Assembly (NCBI RefSeq): GCF_003688285.1 | Contig: NZ_RCNT01000001.1 | Location: 682,001 to 746,000 of the forward strand | Direction: 5' to 3' | Length of the DNA: 64,000 bases | Source: Rhodophyticola porphyridii | GTDB taxonomy: Bacteria; Pseudomonadota; Alphaproteobacteria; Rhodobacterales; Rhodobacteraceae | Shown here: positions 32,805 to 42,000 of the stretch, piece by piece | Layout of the letters: every line of letters begins with the position of its first letter | Position numbering within the stretch: position 1 is the first letter of the stretch | Position numbers and translations under genes: made by a program | The notes under the pieces: generated by a model | What the model was told of the DNA's origin: nothing | Databases searched by the model: none | The model's input: only the letters and a program-made list of their open reading frames with translations

Positions 32805-34063
32805 GCATCGAAACCCGGTTCGCCGCCACGCTTGAGCGGCTTCTGGCGGGTCGGCCCGGCCGGTGCATCGGGGTTGCGGTTTCCGGCGGCAGCGACTCGC
32901 TGGCGCTCCTGACCCTTGCCGCCGACTGGGCAAGGGCGCAGCCCACCCCCCCGGAGGTGCAGGCGATCACCGTCGATCACGGCCTGCGGGCCGAAAGCGC
33001 GGAAGAGGCCGCCTGGGTCGCCGCCCGGGCGCAAGATCTCGGCGCGGCCCATGTCACGCTGTCGTGGCGGGGCTGGGACGGGCAGGGGAACCTTCAGGCC
33101 CGCGCCCGCGCCGCCCGCTATCGCCTCATGGCCGATTGGGCGCGCGCCGAAAGGCCGGAGATCTCCGCGATTCTGTTGGGGCATACCCGGGACGATCTGG
33201 CCGAAACCTTCCTGATGCGCCTGGCCCGCGGCTCCGGCGTCGATGGTCTGTCCGCCATGGCAGAGACCACGCGGGATCAGGGCATCCCCTTCCTGCGCCC
33301 GCTCCTGGCCGAGCGCCGCAAGGCCCTGCGCGACATGCTCAAGGCCCGCGGCCTCGGCTGGCGCGACGATCCCGGCAATGACGACCCGCGATTTGACCGG
33401 GTGCGGATGCGTCAGGCGCTCGACCTGCTTGGCCCGCTCGGCCTGACCACCGACCGGTTGGCCGAGACCGCCCGGCAGCTTGCCCGCGCCCGCACGGCGC
33501 TGGAGGCCCGCTGCGCGGAAACCGCAGCGCGGATCGCGACCGAACCCCTGCCCGGCGTGATCGCACTGGCGCGCCCGGATTTTGCCGCGACCGAACGCGA
33601 AACCCAGCTTCGTCTCATGGCGCACGGACTGTCGCGCCTGTCCTCGGCACCCTATCGTCCGCGCCTGAAAACGCTGGAAACCGCGCTTGACGACGCGCTG
33701 GCGGGGCGGGGCGCCACGCTGCATGGCGGGCAGGTCGTGGCCACCGCATCCCATATATTCGTGGTTCGCGAACATGCCGCGGTCGCGGGGCTGGAAACGC
33801 CCGCCGACGGTACGGCGCTCTGGGACAATCGCTGGCAGGCGCGGGGCGCGCGGCTTCAGGGCTGCACGATCCGCGCGCTGGGACCCGACGGAGCCAGCAA
33901 GATCGACCGTCCGGCCACGCTGCCCCATGCGGCGCTTACCTCCTATCCCGGGATCTGGAGCGGCGAGAGCCTCGTGGCGGCGCCCGAGCTTTGGCACGCA
34001 CCGCTCTGTCAGGCCAGCTATGCACCGCAGGCGCGCTTTCATCGCACCATATTATCGCATTGA
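32801..34063 (+). CDS. tilS: tRNA(Ile)-lysidine synthetase
   Basis: A 420-residue ATP-pyrophosphatase-fold enzyme that turns C34 of the AUA-decoding tRNA-Ile into lysidine. The PP-loop CIGVAVSGGSDSLALLTLAA lies near residues 22-41. LLGHTRDDLAETFLMRLARG and a WRDDPGNDDPRFDRVRMRQA stretch are further landmarks. Start is TTG, overlapping the cpoB stop as TTGA, so it depends on translational coupling. The C-terminal third is poorly conserved, as usual for TilS. Confidence 0.93.
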   Translation: MSIETRFAATLERLLAGRPGRCIGVAVSGGSDSLALLTLAADWARAQPTPPEVQAITVDHGLRAESAEEAAWVAARAQDLGAAHVTLSWRGWDGQGNLQARARAARYRLMADWARAERPEISAILLGHTRDDLAETFLMRLARGSGVDGLSAMAETTRDQGIPFLRPLLAERRKALRDMLKARGLGWRDDPGNDDPRFDRVRMRQALDLLGPLGLTTDRLAETARQLARARTALEARCAETAARIATEPLPGVIALARPDFAATERETQLRLMAHGLSRLSSAPYRPRLKTLETALDDALAGRGATLHGGQVVATASHIFVVREHAAVAGLETPADGTALWDNRWQARGARLQGCTIRALGPDGASKIDRPATLPHAALTSYPGIWSGESLVAAPELWHAPLCQASYAPQARFHRTILSH

Positions 34064-34087
34064 AGTTGGCCCGAGCATGTCTATCTT
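34060..34087 (+). promoter_or_regulatory. Candidate promoter of ftsH
   Basis: TTGAAG and TATCTT separated by 16 bases, in the 90-base gap between tilS and ftsH. TTGAA-type -35 boxes are used by both housekeeping and heat-shock sigma factors, so which one applies is uncertain. Confidence 0.35.
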
Positions 34088-34153
34088 ACGGGGACGTGCC
34101 GGGCGCAGTCTGTCCGCCCCCCTGTTTGGCGCGCTGATGTAAGGAGAATTCTG

Positions 34154-36064
<1,911 letters not shown>

Positions 36065-36094
36065 TCCAGACGTTGCCATGCTCTTCGAAACGAA

Positions 36095-36124
36095 AAAGAC
36101 CCCGGCATCCGCGCCGGGGTCTTT
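36095..36124 (+). terminator. Terminator of ftsH
   Basis: A perfect 12-bp stem (aaagaccccggc / gccggggtcttt) with a 6-base loop and a following T-rich stretch, 30 bases after the stop. Confidence 0.85.
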
Positions 36125-36269
36125 CTTTGCGCTCTGGCATCTGCTGCGCGCCGATATCCGGCCTTCGCCGCCGCGCGGGCCGCACCGAACCCGCCTTGTC
36201 CCATATCCGGTCTTCTGCATATCCTGCCTGCCGGTCCCGCCTGCCATCCAAACCGTCAAGGAGCTGCCC

Positions 36270-36878
36270 ATGCCGGCCCTCGTCCCCACCGATTTCGTCG
36301 GCCGGATCGTCTGGCTCGGCCATAACGCCGACCGGGATGCCGCACTTGAGACACGGTCGCTGACTCATATGGACCTGAGTTTTGCAGGTTATGAGGGTGA
36401 GAGCCATGCAGGCCTCACCCGGCGGTCGGACAGCCGGGTGGTGGCGCAGTATCCGCGCGGCACCGAGATCAGGAATACGCGCCAGCTGTCCATTCTGTCG
36501 GCGGAGGATCTGGCCGCCATCGCGGCGGATATGGGGCTGGACCGGCTTGAGCCGTCATGGCTCGGCGCCTCGGTCCTTGTGGAGGGGATCCCGGATTTCA
36601 CCCATATCCCGCCATCCTCCCGCCTGCAGGGCGAACGCGGCACGACATTGACGGTGGATATGGAAAACCGCCCCTGCTCTCTCCCCGCGAAGGTGATCGA
36701 GGCAGCCCGGCCGGGTTTTGGAAAGGCGTTCAAACGGGCCGCAGCACATCGGCGCGGCATCACGGCCTGGGTGGAGCGGGAGGGGCGGCTCGATCTGGGC
36801 GAAGCGTTGCGCCTGCATGTGCCGGACCAGCCGGTCTGGCCGCATCTGGAGGCCGCGCGCGGCGCCCACACCTCCTAG
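36270..36878 (+). CDS. MOSC-domain protein
   Basis: A 202-residue MOSC (molybdenum cofactor sulfurase C-terminal) protein: FAGYEGESHAGLTRRSDSRV, RQLSILSAEDLAAIAADMGL, WLGASVLVEGIPDFTHIPPS, a GTTLTVDMENRPC strand and FKRAAAHRRGITAWVEREG. The Cys in NRPCSLPAK matches the position in MOSC proteins that handle sulfane sulfur for cofactor sulfuration or for reductases. It has an AAGGAG site. Its stop codon overlaps a small gene on the other strand. Confidence 0.85.
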   Translation: MPALVPTDFVGRIVWLGHNADRDAALETRSLTHMDLSFAGYEGESHAGLTRRSDSRVVAQYPRGTEIRNTRQLSILSAEDLAAIAADMGLDRLEPSWLGASVLVEGIPDFTHIPPSSRLQGERGTTLTVDMENRPCSLPAKVIEAARPGFGKAFKRAAAHRRGITAWVEREGRLDLGEALRLHVPDQPVWPHLEAARGAHTS

Positions 36879-36955
36879 GCCAGAAGTGCCACGGTCAGGC
36901 CAAGCATCATGCCGGCTGCGAAACCGGCCTGCAACAGGATCATCGGAGCTGACAT
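36875..36955 (-). CDS. 26-residue hydrophobic microprotein
   Basis: Reads Met-Ser-Ala-Pro then MILLQAGFAAGMMLGLTVAL, Leu, Ala, stop: a single short membrane helix. A perfect AAGGAG lies 8 bases before the ATG, which is strong evidence for a ribosome start. It is tail-to-tail with the MOSC gene, overlapping by 3 bases around its stop. Unknown function; candidates are a membrane-stress or respiratory-chain small subunit. Confidence 0.55.
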   Translation of the reverse strand: MSAPMILLQAGFAAGMMLGLTVALLA

Positions 36956-37110
36956 CGTATTTCTCCTTCATTCGATACTGTTAGAACGGCTGAGCCGCGA
37001 AAAGGTTCAAAGAAATCTCCGACGGCTCCGCGTGTGGGCGCGCCGCCGCCCGCATTCTGACGGCGCGAGGGGCGAAAATGTCGGAAATGCCCCTATGCAC
37101 CCGAAACTGA

Positions 37111-37146
37111 GGCGCTATAGGCGAGGGGAGACCACCCTCTATCGCC
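37111..37146 (+). promoter_or_regulatory. Hairpin in the fhs leader, next to its ribosome site
   Basis: A 12-bp bulged stem: ggcg/cgcc, atag/ctat and aggg/ccct, with 2- and 3-base bulges on the left and a 7-base loop, ending just before the AGGA site of fhs. It could modulate translation of the folate gene. Not matched by me to a known riboswitch. Confidence 0.4.
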
Positions 37147-37162
37147 GCAGGAACCCCATATC

Positions 37163-38839
37163 ATGGCCTTCAAAACCGACATCGAGATTGCCCGCGAAGC
37201 CACCAAGCGCCCGATCCAGGAGATCGGCGGCAAACTGGGCATCCCGTCCGAGGATCTGCTCCCCTACGGCCATGACAAGGCCAAGCTGAGCCAGAGCTTC
37301 ATCGATGGTGTGCAGGGCCGCCGGAACGGCAAACTCATCCTCGTGACGGCGATCAATCCGACGCCGGCAGGCGAGGGCAAGACCACCACCACCGTCGGGC
37401 TTGGCGACGGTCTGAACCGGATCGGCAAGAACGCGGCCATCTGCATCCGCGAGGCCTCGCTCGGGCCCTGTTTCGGAATGAAGGGCGGTGCCGCGGGCGG
37501 CGGATATGCCCAGGTCGTGCCGATGGAGGAGATGAACCTCCATTTCACGGGCGATTTTCACGCGATCACATCGGCCCACAACCTGCTGTCGGCGATGATC
37601 GACAATCATATCTACTGGGGCAATGCGCTGGAGATCGACCAGCGGCGCGTGGTCTGGCGCCGCGTGCTCGACATGAACGACCGCGCGCTGCGCGACATGG
37701 TCACCTCCCTCGGCGGGGTGGCCAACGGGTTCCCGCGCCAGACCGGGTTCGACATCACTGTCGCCTCTGAGGTCATGGCGATCCTGTGCCTCGCCACCGG
37801 TCTCGACGACCTTCAGAAGCGGCTCGGTGACATCATCGTCGCCTATACGCGGGACCGCAAACCGATCTACGCCCGCGACATCAAGGCCGATGGCGCCATG
37901 ACCGTCCTTCTCAAGGACGCGATGCAGCCCAATCTGGTCCAGACGCTGGAAAACAACCCCGCCTTCGTTCATGGCGGCCCGTTCGCCAATATCGCCCATG
38001 GCTGCAATTCGGTCATCGCCACCACCACCGCGCTGAAGCTGGCCGATTATGTCGTGACGGAGGCCGGTTTCGGCGCCGATCTGGGCGCCGAGAAATTCAT
38101 GAACATCAAGTGCCGCAAGGCGGGCATTGCGCCCGACGCCGTGGTGATCGTGGCCACCGTGCGGGCGATGAAGATGAATGGCGGTGTCGCCAAGGCCGAT
38201 CTGGGCGCGGAAAATGTGGCCGCGGTGGAGGCGGGCTGCGCCAATCTGGGCCGCCATATCGGCAACGTCAAATCCTTCGGGGTGCCGGTCGTCGTCGCGA
38301 TCAACCATTTCGCGGGCGACACGGAGGCCGAGGTGCAGGCGGTGCAGAGCTATGTCGCCACGCAGGGCTCCGAGGCCGTCCTGTGCAAGCACTGGGCCGA
38401 GGGCTCCGCCGGAACCGAGGCGCTGGCCCGCAAGGTCGTGGACATCATCGACGAGGGCGGCGCCGATTTCGCGCCGATCTATCCCGACGACATGCCGCTG
38501 TTCGAGAAGATCGAGACCATCGCGACCGCCATCTATCACGCGGATGGCGTGGTGGCGGACGCTAGGATCCGCGACCAGCTGACGGCCTGGGAAGAGGCGG
38601 GCTATGGCCACCTGCCGGTCTGCATGGCCAAGACGCAGTATTCCTTCACCACCGATCCCGGCGCACGGGGCGCGCCCACGGGCTTCACGATCCCGGTGCG
38701 GGAGGTGCGGCTGTCGGCGGGGGCCGGCTTCATCGTGGCGATCTGCGGCGAGATCATGACCATGCCAGGCCTGCCCCGCGTGCCCTCCGCCGAGGCGATC
38801 ATGCTGAACGAGGCGGGCGATATCGAGGGCCTGTTCTGA
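37163..38839 (+). CDS. fhs: Formate-tetrahydrofolate ligase
   Basis: A 558-residue enzyme that joins formate to tetrahydrofolate with ATP, giving 10-formyl-THF. [20 protein letters not shown] is the P-loop, [20 protein letters not shown] and [20 protein letters not shown] are hallmark segments, followed by [20 protein letters not shown] and the C-terminal [20 protein letters not shown]. It lies 75 bases upstream of folD, and the two together interconvert one-carbon units. The leader carries a hairpin. Confidence 0.97.
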   Translation: MAFKTDIEIAREATKRPIQEIGGKLGIPSEDLLPYGHDKAKLSQSFIDGVQGRRNGKLILVTAINPTPAGEGKTTTTVGLGDGLNRIGKNAAICIREASLGPCFGMKGGAAGGGYAQVVPMEEMNLHFTGDFHAITSAHNLLSAMIDNHIYWGNALEIDQRRVVWRRVLDMNDRALRDMVTSLGGVANGFPRQTGFDITVASEVMAILCLATGLDDLQKRLGDIIVAYTRDRKPIYARDIKADGAMTVLLKDAMQPNLVQTLENNPAFVHGGPFANIAHGCNSVIATTTALKLADYVVTEAGFGADLGAEKFMNIKCRKAGIAPDAVVIVATVRAMKMNGGVAKADLGAENVAAVEAGCANLGRHIGNVKSFGVPVVVAINHFAGDTEAEVQAVQSYVATQGSEAVLCKHWAEGSAGTEALARKVVDIIDEGGADFAPIYPDDMPLFEKIETIATAIYHADGVVADARIRDQLTAWEEAGYGHLPVCMAKTQYSFTTDPGARGAPTGFTIPVREVRLSAGAGFIVAICGEIMTMPGLPRVPSAEAIMLNEAGDIEGLF

Positions 38840-38914
38840 GGTCGGGCGCAGTGGCAAATTGATCTACCATTGATATACCTGACCCCGACGACGCAGCAGC
38901 AAAGGACACGCCCC

Positions 38915-39814
38915 ATGACGGCCAAAATCATCGACGGAAAAGCCTTCGCCGCGCAGATTCGGGAAAAGGTCGCGGCCCATGTGGCGCGGCTGAAATCCGA
39001 CCATGACATGGTGCCCGGTCTTGCCGTGGTCCTTGTGGGCGAGGACCCGGCCAGTCAGGTTTATGTGCGCAACAAGGGCAAGCAAACCGTTGAGGCCGGC
39101 ATGGCCGGTTTCGAACATAAACTGGATGCGGCAACCTCCGAGGAAGATATCCTCCGTCTTGTCGACCGGTTGAACGCCGATCCGAAAGTACATGGCATTC
39201 TGGTGCAGTTACCGCTGCCTGATCATGTGGATAGCTCCAAGGTTATCAACAGGATAAACCCCGCCAAGGACGTCGACGGCTTTCATATCTCCAATGTGGG
39301 GCTGTTGGGCACGGGACAGAAATCCATGGTGCCCTGCACGCCGCTCGGTTGCCTGATGATGCTGCGCGATCACCACGGATCGCTGTCGGGGCTGAACGCG
39401 GTGGTTCTGGGCCGCTCCAACATCGTCGGCAAGCCTATGGCCCAGCTTTTGCTGGCCGATAATTGCACCGTGACCATCGCCCATTCACGGACGAAGGATC
39501 TCGCCCGCATATGTCGGGGCGCGGATATTCTGGTGGTTGCGGTCGGGCGCCCGGAAATGGTTCAGGGCGATTGGGTCAAACCCGGCGCGACGGTGATAGA
39601 TGTGGGGATGAACCGCATCCAACACCCTGATAACCCTGATAAAACCAAGCTCGTCGGGGATGTGGACTTTGCCGCTGCGGCGCAGGTTGCGGGTGCCATC
39701 ACGCCGGTGCCCGGCGGCGTTGGCCCGATGACCATCGCGTGTCTTCTGGCCAACACGGTCACCGCCTGCTGCCGCGCACATGGCCTGCCGGAGCCGCAGG
39801 GGCTGACCGCCTGA
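38915..39814 (+). CDS. folD: Methylene-THF dehydrogenase / methenyl-THF cyclohydrolase
   Basis: A 299-residue bifunctional enzyme: [20 protein letters not shown] (with the catalytic Lys), [48 protein letters not shown] and [20 protein letters not shown] with the NADP loop, then [15 protein letters not shown]. It oxidises methylene-THF and hydrolyses methenyl-THF. The 15 extra residues of the longer frame lie before AAGGA-ATG, so the inner start is used. Confidence 0.97.
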   Translation: MTAKIIDGKAFAAQIREKVAAHVARLKSDHDMVPGLAVVLVGEDPASQVYVRNKGKQTVEAGMAGFEHKLDAATSEEDILRLVDRLNADPKVHGILVQLPLPDHVDSSKVINRINPAKDVDGFHISNVGLLGTGQKSMVPCTPLGCLMMLRDHHGSLSGLNAVVLGRSNIVGKPMAQLLLADNCTVTIAHSRTKDLARICRGADILVVAVGRPEMVQGDWVKPGATVIDVGMNRIQHPDNPDKTKLVGDVDFAAAAQVAGAITPVPGGVGPMTIACLLANTVTACCRAHGLPEPQGLTA

Positions 39815-39871
39815 TCAGGGGGTTGCCGGGGGCCGCGCCGAAGCGACGCCGGCGGCCCCGGCGAAACACGC

Positions 39872-40276
39872 TCAGACCGGGATCATCGTGCCCTGCAACA
39901 GGGCCACGTCCCGGCGGCTGCCATCGGCGCGCTCGACCTCCACGGTGCAGCGTGTGATCACCAGCCGGCGCCCCGGTTTCACAACCTCCCCATGGGCCCA
40001 GAGGCGCACCCCGTCGGCGGGCGCGATCAGATTGATCTTCATCTCGACGGTCATCACCTCGCTGCCTTCGGGCATCTGGCTCAATGCCGCATAGCCCGAG
40101 GCGCTGTCGCCAAGCGCGAAGGTCAGCCCGGCATGGGCAAACCCGTGCTGCTGCGACGTCGCCGGGACGACGGGCACCGAGAGCGTGACCCGGCCCGCCG
40201 TGACGGAGTCGATCCGCGCATCGAGGCTGCGCATAAACCCTTGCTTATGAAAGCTTTTCGCAATTCGGTCTCGCAT
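39872..40276 (-). CDS. PaaI-family hotdog thioesterase
   Basis: A 134-residue hotdog-fold protein. The key helix QQHGFAHAGLTFALGDSASG and the MTVEMKINLIAPADGVRLWA sheet text mark the PaaI/YiiD thioesterase group, which hydrolyses acyl-CoA thioesters. ALLQGTMIPV closes it. It lies divergently upstream of the LytTR regulator. Confidence 0.85.
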   Translation of the reverse strand: MRDRIAKSFHKQGFMRSLDARIDSVTAGRVTLSVPVVPATSQQHGFAHAGLTFALGDSASGYAALSQMPEGSEVMTVEMKINLIAPADGVRLWAHGEVVKPGRRLVITRCTVEVERADGSRRDVALLQGTMIPV

Positions 40277-40292
40277 AAATTATCACGCCTTT

Positions 40293-40311
40293 GTGTATAT
40301 CCGATCTACAC
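40293..40311. promoter_or_regulatory. Inverted repeat between the thioesterase and LytTR genes
   Basis: gtgta and tacac are spaced by 9 bases in the AT-rich 113-base gap. It could be an operator for either divergent gene. It is a short element and could be chance. Confidence 0.25.
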
Positions 40312-40389
40312 TTATCGAAATCATGGTTTATCATAACTTTCTCGCGTTGGGATAGGAGCCGCGCCACACGCATACTGAACCGGGGGAAG

Positions 40390-41193
40390 ATGCAAACCGA
40401 CAATTGCGATCTCCGTCATCTGGCCATTCGGGTTGTCCGCTCGCCGGTCACATCCGGGTGGCTTGCGGCAAGCCTTCTGGCGACGATGGTCGGGCCGTTC
40501 GGCACCTATGTTTCCATGTCGGTGACAGAGCGGGCGGTATATTGGGGCGGCCTGATCGGAGCGTCGATCCTGCTTGCGCGCCTGGCCAAGGCATGGGTGG
40601 CCAAAAGGCTCACCGGAAGCCGATTTGCCGTGGACATGGCCAGCAGTGCGATCATGGGGCTGTTTCTCGGACCGGCGGTCTGGGCCTATAACCGATATGT
40701 CTACGAGATCCCGGCCGACGATCTGCCAGGTATCGGCTGGCACATGTCGGTGGTCCTTGTGGTGTGTATGGTCGTTGTCCTGATCCGGCTTTATCTGCAG
40801 GACGATGAAGAGGAGGAAGGGGAAGCCGTGCCGCGCCCCGTTCCGGAGCAGGAAGCCGGGGCGGCAAAGCCCGAGGAGGAAGTGCCGTTTCTGCGCCGCC
40901 TGCCCCGGGAACTGGGCAACGAGCTTATGCATATCAAGGCAGACGGCCATTATCTGGAGGTTTTTACCCGTGACGGAAAGGACCGTATCCTGATGCGGTT
41001 TTCCGACGCGCTGGCCGAGCTGGACGGCTATGACGGTGTTCGCATCCACCGATCCCACTGGGTGGCGCGGCACGCCGTATCGCGGGTGGAACAGCGCGGC
41101 AGGCGGGTCTTCGCGGTGCTGCCCTGCGGCCGCCGCCTGCCGGTCAGCCAGGCCTATCAGCAAGACTTGCCCGGTGGTGACACCCGGTTCTAG
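40390..41193 (+). CDS. Membrane-bound LytTR-family regulator
   Basis: A 267-residue protein with N-terminal membrane helices (SGWLAASLLATMVGPFGTYV, VYWGGLIGASILLARLAKAW, ASSAIMGLFLGPAVWAYNRY, WHMSVVLVVCMVVVLIRLYL), an acidic linker (DDEEEEGEAVPRPVPEQEAG) and a C-terminal LytTR DNA-binding domain: LMHIKADGHYLEVFTRDGKD, GVRIHRSHWVARHAV. Membrane-anchored LytTR proteins often act as signal-sensing regulators without a separate kinase. The inner ATG (GGGGAAG site) is used; the 33 upstream residues look random. Confidence 0.85.
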   Translation: MQTDNCDLRHLAIRVVRSPVTSGWLAASLLATMVGPFGTYVSMSVTERAVYWGGLIGASILLARLAKAWVAKRLTGSRFAVDMASSAIMGLFLGPAVWAYNRYVYEIPADDLPGIGWHMSVVLVVCMVVVLIRLYLQDDEEEEGEAVPRPVPEQEAGAAKPEEEVPFLRRLPRELGNELMHIKADGHYLEVFTRDGKDRILMRFSDALAELDGYDGVRIHRSHWVARHAVSRVEQRGRRVFAVLPCGRRLPVSQAYQQDLPGGDTRF

Positions 41194-41852
41194 CGGGGCA
41201 TCGGAACGCGGACAGGCGGATCGCTCAGCAGGATCGCGGTGGCCCCGGGGCTCATCAACCCGGCCAGCGCTGCATCATGGCTGTGCAGCCCGCCGGTATA
41301 GGTGCCATAGGCGGGCATTATCACCCGCGTCTCGTCAGTCAGAAAACAGGGTCGTGTGACATTCCGTGCCCTGGTCAGTACCTTGGCCTTAGGATGGTAA
41401 TGGCCTGAAATCTCGTGCTTTTCACCCGGCTCCGCGATATGGCGAAAGCTGAGCGGGCCGGCCCGGAAACTGCTGAGATGGGTGCCGCCCAGACCGACCG
41501 GGCCTGCATCGTGATTTCCTTCGATCCAGATCCAGCGGCGCCCGGCCATCAGCGTTGCAAGCCACGCGGTCATCTCGTCGCTCAGCGCATCTGCGGCGGC
41601 AAGGTCATCGAAACTGTCGCCCAGGCAAATCACCGTCTGCGGGGCCTTCGCTGTCAGATCGTCCTCAAGCCTGATCAGCGTGTCCCGCACCTCGTAGGGC
41701 GGCAGCATGGGGCCGCCGCGGCGGGCCATTCGTTCAGACTTGCCAAGATGCAGATCCGACACGCAGAGCACGCTCTCGGCCTCCCACCAAAGCGCGCCCG
41801 AGCGGAGCGCCTCAAGCTGTAATCCGGCAAAGGTGAAGCTGTATCCGTTCAT
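41190..41852 (-). CDS. pdeM: Ligase-associated metallophosphoesterase PdeM
   Basis: A 220-residue calcineurin-like phosphoesterase. Metal ligands are visible in VLCVSDLHLGKSERMARRGG, ICLGDSFDDLAAADALSDE, WIEGNHDAGPVGLGGTH and HEISGHYHPKAKV. PdeM accompanies DNA-repair ligases and the Lhr-type helicase in many bacteria and acts on damaged DNA. The Met chosen matches the family start; a 12-residue extension is unlikely. It ends with a 4-base overlap with the LytTR stop. Confidence 0.9.
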   Translation of the reverse strand: MNGYSFTFAGLQLEALRSGALWWEAESVLCVSDLHLGKSERMARRGGPMLPPYEVRDTLIRLEDDLTAKAPQTVICLGDSFDDLAAADALSDEMTAWLATLMAGRRWIWIEGNHDAGPVGLGGTHLSSFRAGPLSFRHIAEPGEKHEISGHYHPKAKVLTRARNVTRPCFLTDETRVIMPAYGTYTGGLHSHDAALAGLMSPGATAILLSDPPVRVPMPR

Positions 41853-42000
41853 GCTTCGTTCGATGGCATGGCGCAGCGGGTCTTGCAAGACATTGCGACC
41901 GGGATTGTCGCCGCATCCGGTGCCCGCGGGTGCATCCGGGGGGATGCGCCGGAGACGGAAAGGGTCGCTTTGGGCTCGAAACCGGCTGTGTTTTCGTCAT

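Noticed and set aside
38870-38914. Extra 15 residues at the N-terminus of FolD
   Set aside because: No ribosome site; the AAGGA site belongs to the inner ATG that gives the usual family start.
41812-42000. 62-residue minus-strand open frame starting right after the lhr stop
   Set aside because: Rich in Pro, Arg and Ser with no domain-like pattern, and it runs into pdeM in another frame. It looks like a random open frame of GC-rich DNA.
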